Position numbers and translations under genes: made by a program. 13,352 bases of DNA from Bacillota bacterium (GTDB taxonomy: Bacteria > Bacillota > Sulfobacillia > RBS10-35 > JAJYVM01). Of the stretch, positions 5,931 through 12,302 are shown piece by piece. Within the stretch, counting starts at the first letter, position 1; the number at the start of each line of letters is the position of its first letter. The stretch is taken from the NCBI GenBank assembly GCA_021792015.1, contig JAJYVM010000015.1, positions 5,728 to 19,079 on the forward strand, written 5' to 3'. The notes under the pieces were generated by a model. It saw only the letters and a list, made by a program, of their open reading frames with translations. It ran no database searches and was not told where the DNA came from.

Positions 5931-7127
5931 GTGCCGTTTCTGAGCCGGGCCGTCGCCGAGCAGCGCCATGCCCACCTGCGCGAGATGCTGGCCGACCAGG
6001 GCTGCGAAGCCCTTGTCGTCAGCAACCCCGACCACTTCTTCTTTGTGACGAACTACTTTCTCGACGTGGCGCCATGGGAGCGGCCCGTGGCGGCCATCCT
6101 GCCGAAGTCCGGCCCCATGCTGCTGCTCCTGAACGAGCTTTCGACCCACCACGTCGACATGGCCCGGGAGCGCGGGACGCTCTGGGCCGATGATGTCTGG
6201 CTCTACTCCGAGCACCCGCGCAGCACGGACCGACTCCCAATCCTGCCTCAGTTCCCGGAACTGCTGGCGGCCGCCCTGCGTGATCGCGGCGTCAGGAAGG
6301 GCCGCATCGCCGTCGATTCGGCCGGCGGGCACTTCGCGCGCATCCCGGCCCTGCTGCCCGGCACCGAGCTGGTCGGCGTCGAGGCCCACCTGCGGCAGGC
6401 CCGCTGGGTGAAGACGGCGGAGGAACTGGCCCTCATGCGCCAGTGCGCCGCCCTGACCGACTGGGGCCAGGCCCGCTACCGCGAGGAGGTGCGCCCCGGG
6501 CGCCTCGTGGCCGACGTGGACCTGGAGATCGCCCGCCGCTGCGCCATCGAGGGCGCCGAGCGCTTCCCCGGCCAGCAGTTGGACCTCCGCGTGCGCAGCT
6601 CGGCCGGGCCGGCGTCCGCCGCCCCCCACGGCTCGGGCGCCGACGCCAGCGCCCGCTTCGAGGCCGGCCAGGGCATCGTCAACATCCTGGTCTTCCGCCT
6701 GAACGGCATGACGGTGGAGAATGAGCGCACCTGGCTGCTCGGCCGCTGCAGCGACACCCACGTCCGGGCCCTGGAGGCCGCCATCGCCGCCCAGGAGGCG
6801 GCCATCGCCAAGCTGGTGGCCGGCAGGGCGCTCTTCGAGGTCGACGCCGCCGCCCAGGCCGTCATCGAAAGGGCCGGCTACGCTGAGAACATCCGCCACC
6901 GCACGGGCCACGGCATGGGCACGGCCGGCCACGAGTTCCCCGAGGACATGCCCTGGTCGCCACGCCGCCTGCGCGAGAACGAGGTGTATTCCGCCGAGCC
7001 GGGGATCTACCTCTACGGCGTCGGCGGCTTCCGCCACGACGACACGGTGGCCGTCGGCCGCGCGGCACCCGAGGTCATCACGAAGGCCCCGAAGTCGGTG
7101 CCGGAGGTGACCATCCCCGCCGGCTGA
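5931..7127 (+). CDS. M24 (creatinase/aminopeptidase P-like) family protein
   Basis: The 398-residue protein has a creatinase-type N-terminal domain (about 10-155) and a pita-bread M24 domain (about 160-385). Relatives cleave Xaa-Pro bonds with two metal ions, or hydrolyse C-N bonds without metal, in the cytoplasm. The GTG at 5931 follows aagggaggga with 6 bases of spacing. Conserved parts are GHGMGTAGHEFPED (His327) and EPGIYLYGVGGFRHDD (Glu356). Other ligand positions have changed. The first Asp lies in the VNIL region (about 251-252) and is absent. The second is Glu263 in ENERT. The last Glu of the R-x-E-D motif is Asp370. This points to a non-classical, perhaps creatinase-like or metal-poor subgroup, so calling it a Xaa-Pro peptidase would be too firm. 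Fold assignment is secure and activity is not. Confidence 0.85.
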   Translation: MPFLSRAVAEQRHAHLREMLADQGCEALVVSNPDHFFFVTNYFLDVAPWERPVAAILPKSGPMLLLLNELSTHHVDMARERGTLWADDVWLYSEHPRSTDRLPILPQFPELLAAALRDRGVRKGRIAVDSAGGHFARIPALLPGTELVGVEAHLRQARWVKTAEELALMRQCAALTDWGQARYREEVRPGRLVADVDLEIARRCAIEGAERFPGQQLDLRVRSSAGPASAAPHGSGADASARFEAGQGIVNILVFRLNGMTVENERTWLLGRCSDTHVRALEAAIAAQEAAIAKLVAGRALFEVDAAAQAVIERAGYAENIRHRTGHGMGTAGHEFPEDMPWSPRRLRENEVYSAEPGIYLYGVGGFRHDDTVAVGRAAPEVITKAPKSVPEVTIPAG

Positions 7128-7540
7128 GCTTCCTGGCGGCCAGTCCCTCCAGCCACTCACGGTCCTCGACCCGTGTGAGGGACCGATTGAACAGCCGGCC
7201 GGCGCAGAACAGGCTGTGGCACAGCCCCAGCACAGCGAGGACGAGGCCGGGGTCGAAAGTGGCCCCGGCCCAGCCGGCCAGCGCCGAGCTGACGGGCGAT
7301 GGGCATTGGGCGATCATCGGGCGCATGGCGAATACTGGGCCCTGCATGGCGGGCGGCACCCGGATCTGCCAGATCGTCTGGCGTCATGCCGAACCTGACC
7401 GCCAGCATGCCGGCGCTCAGGTAGAGCAGGTGCGACAGGCCGAACACCATCTGCGCGGCCGCCGTCACGATCATGGGCACAAGGACGCCGAGCACGCGGC
7501 GCTGGCGAAGGCTCCCCCCAAGCGCTGATGGCGAAGCCGC
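7120..7540 (-). pseudogene. Frameshifted C-terminal part of an MFS-type transporter
   Basis: Two adjacent minus-strand fragments in different frames look like one membrane protein. The upstream piece (about 7540-7360) reads LRQRRVLGVLVPMIVTAA and QMVFGLSHLLYLSAGMLAVRFG. The downstream piece (about 7360-7125) reads MQGPVFAMRPMIAQ, SALAGWAGATFDPGLVLAVL and LFNRSLTRVEDREWLEG. Loop, helix and charged-tail spacing resemble the last helices of a major facilitator permease. The frame change lies near 7350-7370. The N-terminal half is missing; upstream sequence (7540-7600) carries no transporter-like frame. The tail frame runs on into the 3' end of the M24 gene (open to 7078). The substrate is unknown. 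Confidence 0.6.
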
Positions 7541-7577
7541 CTGCGACGCCGGCCCGTCAAGATGGCGCCAGACCGGT

Positions 7578-7583
7578 TACAAT
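7578..7583 (+). promoter_or_regulatory. -10 element of the MIP18-family gene
   Basis: TACAAT differs from the -10 consensus by one base and lies in an otherwise GC-rich stretch, 26 bases before the ATG. The start of transcription would fall near 7590, at the SD ggggaggga. No good -35 hexamer is seen about 17 bases upstream, so the promoter would be weak or need an activator. Confidence 0.4.
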
Positions 7584-7603
7584 GCCTGCGGGGAGGGATT
7601 GCG

Positions 7604-7918
7604 ATGGCCACCCTGACGGAGGACGCCTGCAAGGAGGCGCTTTCCACGGTCGTCGACCCCGAGATCGGGATGAACATCATCGAGCTGGGCCTGGTCTACG
7701 ACATCGACATCGACGAGGCCAGCAGCGACGTGCGCGTCGACATGTCGCTCACGACCCCCGGCTGCCCGCTCGGCGACCAGATCACGTCCATGGTCGAGAT
7801 GGCGCTGAAGCGCATCGGCGCCGCCAAGATCGACGTGAACATCGTCTGGACGCCGCCCTGGAACCCGGACATGATGTCCGACGAGGCCAAGATGAAGCTG
7901 GGCTGGGGAATTCGCTGA
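7604..7918 (+). CDS. MIP18/DUF59-family iron-sulphur cluster assembly factor
   Basis: Proteins of this family (SufT, PaaD and eukaryotic MIP18/CIA2) help mature or insert Fe-S clusters in the cytoplasm. The 104 residues carry the family signature. VVDPEIGMNIIELGLVY is at 16-32, the LTTPGCPL motif with the conserved Cys54 is at 49-56, and the tail is WTPPWNPDMMSDEAKMKLGW. The ATG at 7604 is chosen because ggggaggga (7590-7598) lies 5 bases upstream; an in-frame ATG at 7562 would lie upstream of the predicted -10 and transcription start. The gene is alone, with its own -10 and a palindrome after the stop. There is no suf or paa cluster here, so a general SufT-like role is more likely than phenylacetate metabolism. 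Confidence 0.92.
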   Translation: MATLTEDACKEALSTVVDPEIGMNIIELGLVYDIDIDEASSDVRVDMSLTTPGCPLGDQITSMVEMALKRIGAAKIDVNIVWTPPWNPDMMSDEAKMKLGWGIR

Positions 7919-7930
7919 CACACCTTCGGT

Positions 7931-7954
7931 GACGGCCGGCGTACGCCGGCCGTC
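7931..7954. terminator. 24-bp perfect palindrome after the MIP18 gene
   Basis: gacggccggc (7931-7940) and its exact complement (7945-7954) flank gtac. As RNA it forms a 10-bp GC-rich stem with a 4-base loop 12 bases after the stop codon. There is no T-tract on either side, so termination would be atypical; transcript 3'-end protection or a dimeric protein site are alternatives. Confidence 0.5.
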
Positions 7955-8113
7955 GCAAACGATCGCTTCCCGGGCCGCCCTCCGGTCATGGTGCTTCCCC
8001 CGCCCGCCGCATGCCGGCGCCCGACCTCAGGCAACTTAAGACCGCCACGCCCAGAAACGGCGCGGCGGCCGCGAAGCCTATGCGGCGGTGCCTGCTTGGG
8101 AGGAGGGGGCGGC

Positions 8114-9424
8114 GTGACCGAAGGTACTGGGGACCGCCTGCTGATCCGCGGCGGCAGCCGGCTGAGCGGCTCCGTGGCCGTGCACTCGGCCAAGAACGCG
8201 GTCCTGCCGCTGCTGGCCGCGGCGCTGCTGACGCGGGAGACCCTGCATCTGCGGGCCGTTCCGGCCCTGGCGGACGTCACGACCATGCGGGCGCTGCTTG
8301 GCGAGCTGGGGGCCGAGCTCCGCGAGCCGGCGCCCGGCGAGCTGCAGGTCCGCTGCGTCGACGTCGCCGGCGAGGCGCCCTACGCGCTGGTGCGGCAGAT
8401 GCGGGCCTCGCTCCTGGTCATGGGGCCGCTGCTGGCGCGCCTCGGGCGCGTGCGCGCGGGCCTGCCGGGCGGCTGCGCCATCGGCGGGCGGCCCATCGAC
8501 CTGCACCTGAAGGGCTTCGCCGCCCTTGGCGCGGAGGTCAGCCTGCGCGCCGGGTACGTGGAGGCGCGGGCCCCCGCCGGCCTGCACGGCGCCCGCATCT
8601 ACCTGGACTACCCGAGCCACACGGGCACGGAGAACCTGATGCTGGCCGCCGTCCTGGCGCACGGCCAGACCCTGATCGAGAACGCCGCGGAGGAGCCCGA
8701 GATCGTCGACCTCGCCGGCTGCCTCAACGCCATGGGGGCGCGGGTCAGCGGCGCGGGCACCCCCGTGGTCCGCGTCGACGGGGTGCCCGCGCTGGGCGCC
8801 GTCGACTGGACGCCGATCCCCGACCGCATCGAGGCCGGCACGCTCCTCATCGCCACCGCCGCCACGCGCGGCGAGGTCGAGTTGACCGGGGTGGTGGCCC
8901 ACCATCTCCAGGCCGTCGTCGCCAAGCTGCGCGAGACGGGCGCGGAGGTCTGGCAGGAGCAGGGGCGCGTCTTCCTGGTGGCGCGGCGCCGGCCGGCCGC
9001 GGTGGACGTAAAGACGCTTCCGTACCCCGGCTTTCCCACGGACCTGCAGCCGCAGATGACCGCCCTGCTGGCCACAGCCGAGGGGATCGCGGCCGTCACG
9101 GAGACGGTGTTCGACAACCGACTCGGCCACGTGGACGAGCTGCGCCGCATGGGCGCCAACATCCGGGTCGAGGGCCGCACGGCGCTGGTGACGGGCGTGC
9201 CGCGTCTTTCGGGCGCCCCGGTGCAGGCCTCCGACCTGCGGGCCGGCGCCGCGCTGGTCCTGGCCGGGCTGGCGGCGGCGGGGGAGACGGAGGTCCACGG
9301 CCGCGGCCACATCGAGCGCGGCTACGCCGACCTGCCCGCGCAGCTGCGCAGCCTCGGGGCCGACATCGAGGCCGGTCCGGGGCGGGTGGCCGAGCCCGCG
9401 CGCACGCTGGGCGGCGGCGCCTGA
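8114..9424 (+). CDS. murA: UDP-N-acetylglucosamine 1-carboxyvinyltransferase
   Basis: MurA transfers enolpyruvate from PEP to UDP-GlcNAc, the first committed step of peptidoglycan synthesis, in the cytoplasm. The 436-residue length is normal for bacilli-type MurA. Visible active-site parts are Lys27-Asn28 in HSAKNAVLPLL, Arg94 and Arg97 in VRQMRASLLVMGPLLAR, the loop GGCAIGGRPIDLHLKG with catalytic Cys121 (the fosfomycin target), and Asp310 in FPTDLQPQ. GTG 8114 is the likely start because gggaggaggg (8098-8107) lies 6 bases ahead; the open frame continues upstream to 7988 but without family sequence. The 195-bp gap before it holds the palindrome at 7931 and no convincing promoter. In Bacillus, murAA also lies near the atp operon end; here 6 kb of accessory DNA separates the two. 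Confidence 0.96.
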   Translation: MTEGTGDRLLIRGGSRLSGSVAVHSAKNAVLPLLAAALLTRETLHLRAVPALADVTTMRALLGELGAELREPAPGELQVRCVDVAGEAPYALVRQMRASLLVMGPLLARLGRVRAGLPGGCAIGGRPIDLHLKGFAALGAEVSLRAGYVEARAPAGLHGARIYLDYPSHTGTENLMLAAVLAHGQTLIENAAEEPEIVDLAGCLNAMGARVSGAGTPVVRVDGVPALGAVDWTPIPDRIEAGTLLIATAATRGEVELTGVVAHHLQAVVAKLRETGAEVWQEQGRVFLVARRRPAAVDVKTLPYPGFPTDLQPQMTALLATAEGIAAVTETVFDNRLGHVDELRRMGANIRVEGRTALVTGVPRLSGAPVQASDLRAGAALVLAGLAAAGETEVHGRGHIERGYADLPAQLRSLGADIEAGPGRVAEPARTLGGGA

Positions 9425-9426
9425 GC

Positions 9427-9435
9427 TGGTATGAT
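9427..9435 (+). promoter_or_regulatory. Extended -10 promoter of the M23 gene
   Basis: TGGTATGAT fits an extended -10 (TGn plus TATNNT) and begins just after the murA stop codon (9422-9424). Transcription would start near 9442, at the left arm of the leader hairpin. No TTGACA-like -35 is visible, which extended -10 promoters can tolerate. The ATG inside it (9431) is an alternative start for the downstream gene. Confidence 0.5.
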
Positions 9436-9439
9436 CCTG

Positions 9440-9472
9440 CCACCTCCGGGGAAGGCTACCTCCCGGAGGTGG
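9440..9472 (+). promoter_or_regulatory. SD-sequestering leader hairpin of the M23 gene
   Basis: ccacctccggg (9440-9450) and cccggaggtgg (9462-9472) are perfect complements with an 11-base loop. The right arm contains GGAGGTG, the SD of the TTG start at 9479. The left arm CCACCTCC mimics the anti-SD end of 16S rRNA. The stem would close the ribosome site unless melted, bound or transcribed and translated in a particular order. The base pairing is directly visible; a regulatory role is inferred. Confidence 0.55.
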
Positions 9473-9478
9473 GACCCC

Positions 9479-10207
9479 TTGGCCCCCCGCACCTGGGCCG
9501 CGCGCGTACAGGCGGCGCTGGCCCGCGTCCCCAGCAAGCCCCCGCACGGGATGGAGCTGGCGCGCCAGGCGATCATCGTCGTGATGGGCCTGGCCGGCAC
9601 CGGCATCCTGCTCTACGTCCTCTTCTTCGCACCCATGCTCGGCGCCCGGCCGGCCGCGCCGCCGCCTGGCACCCCAGCGGCCACCACGCCCGCCGCCGCC
9701 GGGGCGGGAACCGGCAAACCCCAGGCGGATGCCGGCGCCCGTGATGTCCACGTGCCGGCGCAGGCACAGGTGCCGACGCCCCAGCCCAGCCCGCCGCCCC
9801 CGGCGCCCGGCACGCTGCTGCCGCCCGTCGCGGGCCATGTCCTGGTCCCGTTCGGCTGGGCCTACTCGCGCACCCTGGCCGACTGGCGGCTGCACGGGGG
9901 TCTGTCGCTGGGCGCGACGGCCGGCGAGCCCGTCCACGCCGCCGCGGCGGGCACCGTCGCGTCGGTGGCGCGGGACCCGCTCTGGGGCGAGATGGTGACC
10001 GTCGACGACGGCGGCACCGTGCGCACCGAATACGCGAGCCTCGCCAGGGTGGCCGTCACCCTGGGCCAGCGGGTCGTCCCCGGCCAGGTGCTCGGCACGG
10101 CCGGCGACACCGGCGCCCTGGAGACCGGGCTCGGCCCGCACGTGTACTTCGCCGTCCTTGAGAACGGGCAACCGGTCGATCCCGCGCCCCTACTCGCGCA
10201 GCCCTGA
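9479..10207 (+). CDS. Membrane-anchored degenerate M23 (LytM) protein, SpoIIQ-like
   Basis: LytM/M23 domains are zinc endopeptidases of peptidoglycan. SpoIIQ-type members are spore-engulfment scaffolds that may be inactive. From the TTG at 9479 the product has 242 residues: a basic N-terminus, one membrane helix (about 31-52, IIVVMGLAGTGILLYVLFF), a Pro/Ala linker (about 55-115), then the LytM domain to the end. The zinc motif HxxxD reads HGGLS (His139, Asp replaced by Ser143) and HxH reads HVY (His221, second His replaced by Tyr223), so zinc binding is probably lost. The TTG is preferred for its SD (ggaggtg, 5-6 bases upstream); ATG 9431 would add 16 residues and lies in a promoter-like -10. 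Its place after murA suggests SpoIIQ, but a cell-division LytM factor remains possible. It overlaps the convergent small gene by 18 bp. Confidence 0.82.
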   Translation: MAPRTWAARVQAALARVPSKPPHGMELARQAIIVVMGLAGTGILLYVLFFAPMLGARPAAPPPGTPAATTPAAAGAGTGKPQADAGARDVHVPAQAQVPTPQPSPPPPAPGTLLPPVAGHVLVPFGWAYSRTLADWRLHGGLSLGATAGEPVHAAAAGTVASVARDPLWGEMVTVDDGGTVRTEYASLARVAVTLGQRVVPGQVLGTAGDTGALETGLGPHVYFAVLENGQPVDPAPLLAQP

Positions 10208-10429
10208 GAGCTGCGCCAGCACCTCCTCCGGGCTCTTGCCCGCGGCGTTGATCACGGGCACCGGCGCGGCCACGCGCTGGTCGCCCGTGACGTTGTCGTC
10301 GATGCCGCTGACGACGATGGCGCGCACGTCGGCCACGCCGGGCCGCAGCGGCACCACCTGGTAGCCGGCGGCCTGCAGCCGCGCGCAAATGGGGCCGAGG
10401 CTGTCCTCCACGGCCACGCGGGGCATCAT
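10190..10429 (-). CDS. UPF0180 (YkuS-like) small protein
   Basis: The 79-residue cytoplasmic protein belongs to a family of unknown function that I know from Bacillus (YkuS) and related spore-formers. It starts MMPRVAVEDSLGPICARLQA, continues GYQVVPL, then AIVVSGIDDNVTGDQ, a loop that is the strongest family mark, and ends PVINAAGKSPEEVLAQL. ATG 10429 follows ggggga with about 6 bases of spacing; the second Met codon at 10426 is equally possible. It is divergent from the S53 protease gene, and the 90 bp between them must hold both promoters, though none is obvious. No function can be assigned. Confidence 0.85.
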   Translation of the reverse strand: MMPRVAVEDSLGPICARLQAAGYQVVPLRPGVADVRAIVVSGIDDNVTGDQRVAAPVPVINAAGKSPEEVLAQLSGLRE

Positions 10430-10519
10430 CGCGCATCCCCCCGCGCTAGGTTCCCCCCACGCGCCGCGGCGAAAGGTGGGCACGGACGGCTGGCGAACAC
10501 TGCCGGCCGGGAGGTGGAC

Positions 10520-12259
10520 ATGCTGCGCACCGCGTCTCTGGCGGCCATCCTCGGCGCCGCCGCCATGGTTCTCGTCGCCGCGGCCCCGGTCGCCGCCGCG
10601 CCCCGCGCGATCCTGCCCGGCCACACGCCGGCATTCGTGCACCGCATCCGGCCCCTGGGCCCGGCCGCCGGGGGCCGGCAGTTCGACGTCACCCTCTGGC
10701 TGCAGCCGCGCGATGCCGGGGGCCTGGCCCAGCTGGCCGCCACCGTCGCCGGCCGCGGGAGCGGGTTTCTCTCGCCGCGGCAGGTGCAGGCGCGCTTTCT
10801 GCCAACAGCCGGCAGCTACCGGGCCGTGGAGGCCTACCTGCGCGGCCAGGGCCTGCGGGTCACCGAGACCGTCCCCAACCGCCTCTTCGTGCAAGCCAGC
10901 GGCACGGTGGCCCAGGTGTCCGCCGCCTTCGCCGTCGGCCTCCAGCGGTACCGCCTCCACGGGCGCACGGTGATCGCCAACGACGGCGACCCGTCGCTGC
11001 CCGCGTCGCTTCGCGGTGTCGTGGCCGCCATCGGCGGGCTGGACGGCGCGGCCGTCGCCAGGCCTGACGTGCGGCTGCAGGGCCACGAGCCCCAGCCCTT
11101 CCGCCATGGCCCGCCGCCCGCCAACGCCGGCGCGGCACTCTGCGCCGGGTTCGCGCCCAACGGCACGCCGGGCTACATCCCCTGCCCCTTCACCCCGCAG
11201 GGCCTGCGGGCGGCGACCGGGCTGGGCGGCCGCGTGCCGGACGGCGCCGGCCAGACCGTGGCCATCGTCGACGCGTACGGGAGCCCGACCCTCGGCGCCG
11301 ACGTGGCGACCTTCGACCGGGGCTTCAACCTGCCGGGCACGCGCTTCCGCCAGATCGGGCGCACGATCACGGGGGGCAGCGCGACGGACGACGTGCCGGG
11401 CTGGCAGGTGGAGACGACCCTGGACGTCGAGTGGGCGCACGCCTTCGCGCCCGGCGCGGCCATCAACCTGTACGTGGCGCCCAATGCCAGCGGGGCCCTG
11501 TTCCGCACCCTCGACCGGATCGTGGCGACCCGGGCGGCGCACCTGATCTCCCTCTCCTGGGGCGAGCCCGAGTACGGCACGCCGGCGGCCCAGCTGCGGG
11601 CCCAGAACACGGTGTTCGAGCTGGCCGCCCTCGAGGGCATCGGGGTCGCCGCCGCCTCCGGCGACTGCGGCGATGCGAGCGCGTGCACCGGCGGCGTCGC
11701 CAGCGCCGAGTTCCCGGCCTCCTCGCCGTGGGTGACGGCCGTGGGCGGGCTCTCGCTGCTGCCCCACCAGAGCCCCGTCGCCTGGGGCACCGCAATCTGT
11801 GTGCAGACCCAGGCCACCCCGGTCGGCCTCCCGGCCTGCCCGAGCGCCGCCTTCGCGGGCGGCAGCGGCGGCGGCGTGAGCAGCCTGTTCACGGCCCCGC
11901 CCTGGCAGACCGGCGCCACCATGCGAGCGACGCCGGATGTCGCGTTGAACGCCGATCCCTACACCGGCGCCTGGGTGGCGTTTCAGGGCGGCTTCGGAGC
12001 CGTCGGCGGCACCAGCCTGGCGGCGCCGACCTTCACGGGCCTCATGGCCCTGGCGCACCCGTACGGCCTGGCCACGCCGTGGCTCTATGGGCCTGCGCGC
12101 TGGGCGATCACCCCGGTCGGCAACGGCACGGCCGGGCCTCTGAAGTATCAGGGCCTGAGCAGCGGCAACCTCTACCACGTGTACTTCGGGTATGATCAGG
12201 GCCTGTCGGGCGCCCAGGCCACCGGCCTCGGCTTCCCCGACCGGTTGTTCACGCGCTGA
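10520..12259 (+). CDS. Secreted S53 (sedolisin/kumamolisin-type) protease
   Basis: Sedolisins are secreted serine-carboxyl proteases, active at acid pH, made as zymogens. The 579 residues hold a Sec signal (1-27, ending PVAAA), a pro-kumamolisin activation domain (about 45-180), a linker and the catalytic domain (about 225-579). The triad is present: Glu298 and Asp302 in ETTLDVEWAH, the oxyanion Asp382 in ASGDCGD, and Ser499 in GGTSLAAPTF. ATG 10520 is chosen over GTG 10514 because gggagg (10509-10514) lies 5 bases ahead. The C-terminal calcium loop is odd. The usual YDVT..G and GWD..TGLG read LYHVYFG and GAQATGLG, so both Asp ligands are missing and the loop is shortened. It probably digests protein outside the cell for nutrition. 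Confidence 0.93.
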   Translation: MLRTASLAAILGAAAMVLVAAAPVAAAPRAILPGHTPAFVHRIRPLGPAAGGRQFDVTLWLQPRDAGGLAQLAATVAGRGSGFLSPRQVQARFLPTAGSYRAVEAYLRGQGLRVTETVPNRLFVQASGTVAQVSAAFAVGLQRYRLHGRTVIANDGDPSLPASLRGVVAAIGGLDGAAVARPDVRLQGHEPQPFRHGPPPANAGAALCAGFAPNGTPGYIPCPFTPQGLRAATGLGGRVPDGAGQTVAIVDAYGSPTLGADVATFDRGFNLPGTRFRQIGRTITGGSATDDVPGWQVETTLDVEWAHAFAPGAAINLYVAPNASGALFRTLDRIVATRAAHLISLSWGEPEYGTPAAQLRAQNTVFELAALEGIGVAAASGDCGDASACTGGVASAEFPASSPWVTAVGGLSLLPHQSPVAWGTAICVQTQATPVGLPACPSAAFAGGSGGGVSSLFTAPPWQTGATMRATPDVALNADPYTGAWVAFQGGFGAVGGTSLAAPTFTGLMALAHPYGLATPWLYGPARWAITPVGNGTAGPLKYQGLSSGNLYHVYFGYDQGLSGAQATGLGFPDRLFTR

Positions 12260-12265
12260 GCGGAT

Positions 12266-12297
12266 GCGGGGGGCAGGCCGTGATGGCCGCCCCCCGC
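12266..12297. terminator. Bidirectional hairpin between convergent genes
   Basis: gcggggggc (12266-12274) pairs with gccccccgc (12289-12297). Past a bulged A, ggcc 12276-12279 pairs with ggcc 12285-12288 around loop gtgat. It lies between the stop codons of the S53 gene (plus) and the propeller gene (minus), the expected place for a shared terminator. There is no T-tract. Confidence 0.55.
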
Positions 12298-12302
12298 GGA
12301 CG

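Noticed and set aside
5814..7160. 448-codon minus-strand open frame
   Set aside because: It is antisense to the M24 gene, with no motif and the usual shadow composition.
9431..9481. ATG 9431 as start of the M23 gene
   Set aside because: It has no SD, lies inside a good extended -10, and its first 16 codons are the hairpin sequence. TTG 9479 has a near-perfect SD.
8078..10171. 697-codon open frame antisense to murA and the M23 gene
   Set aside because: The two opposing genes are clear homologues of known families; this frame has biased composition and no recognisable domain.
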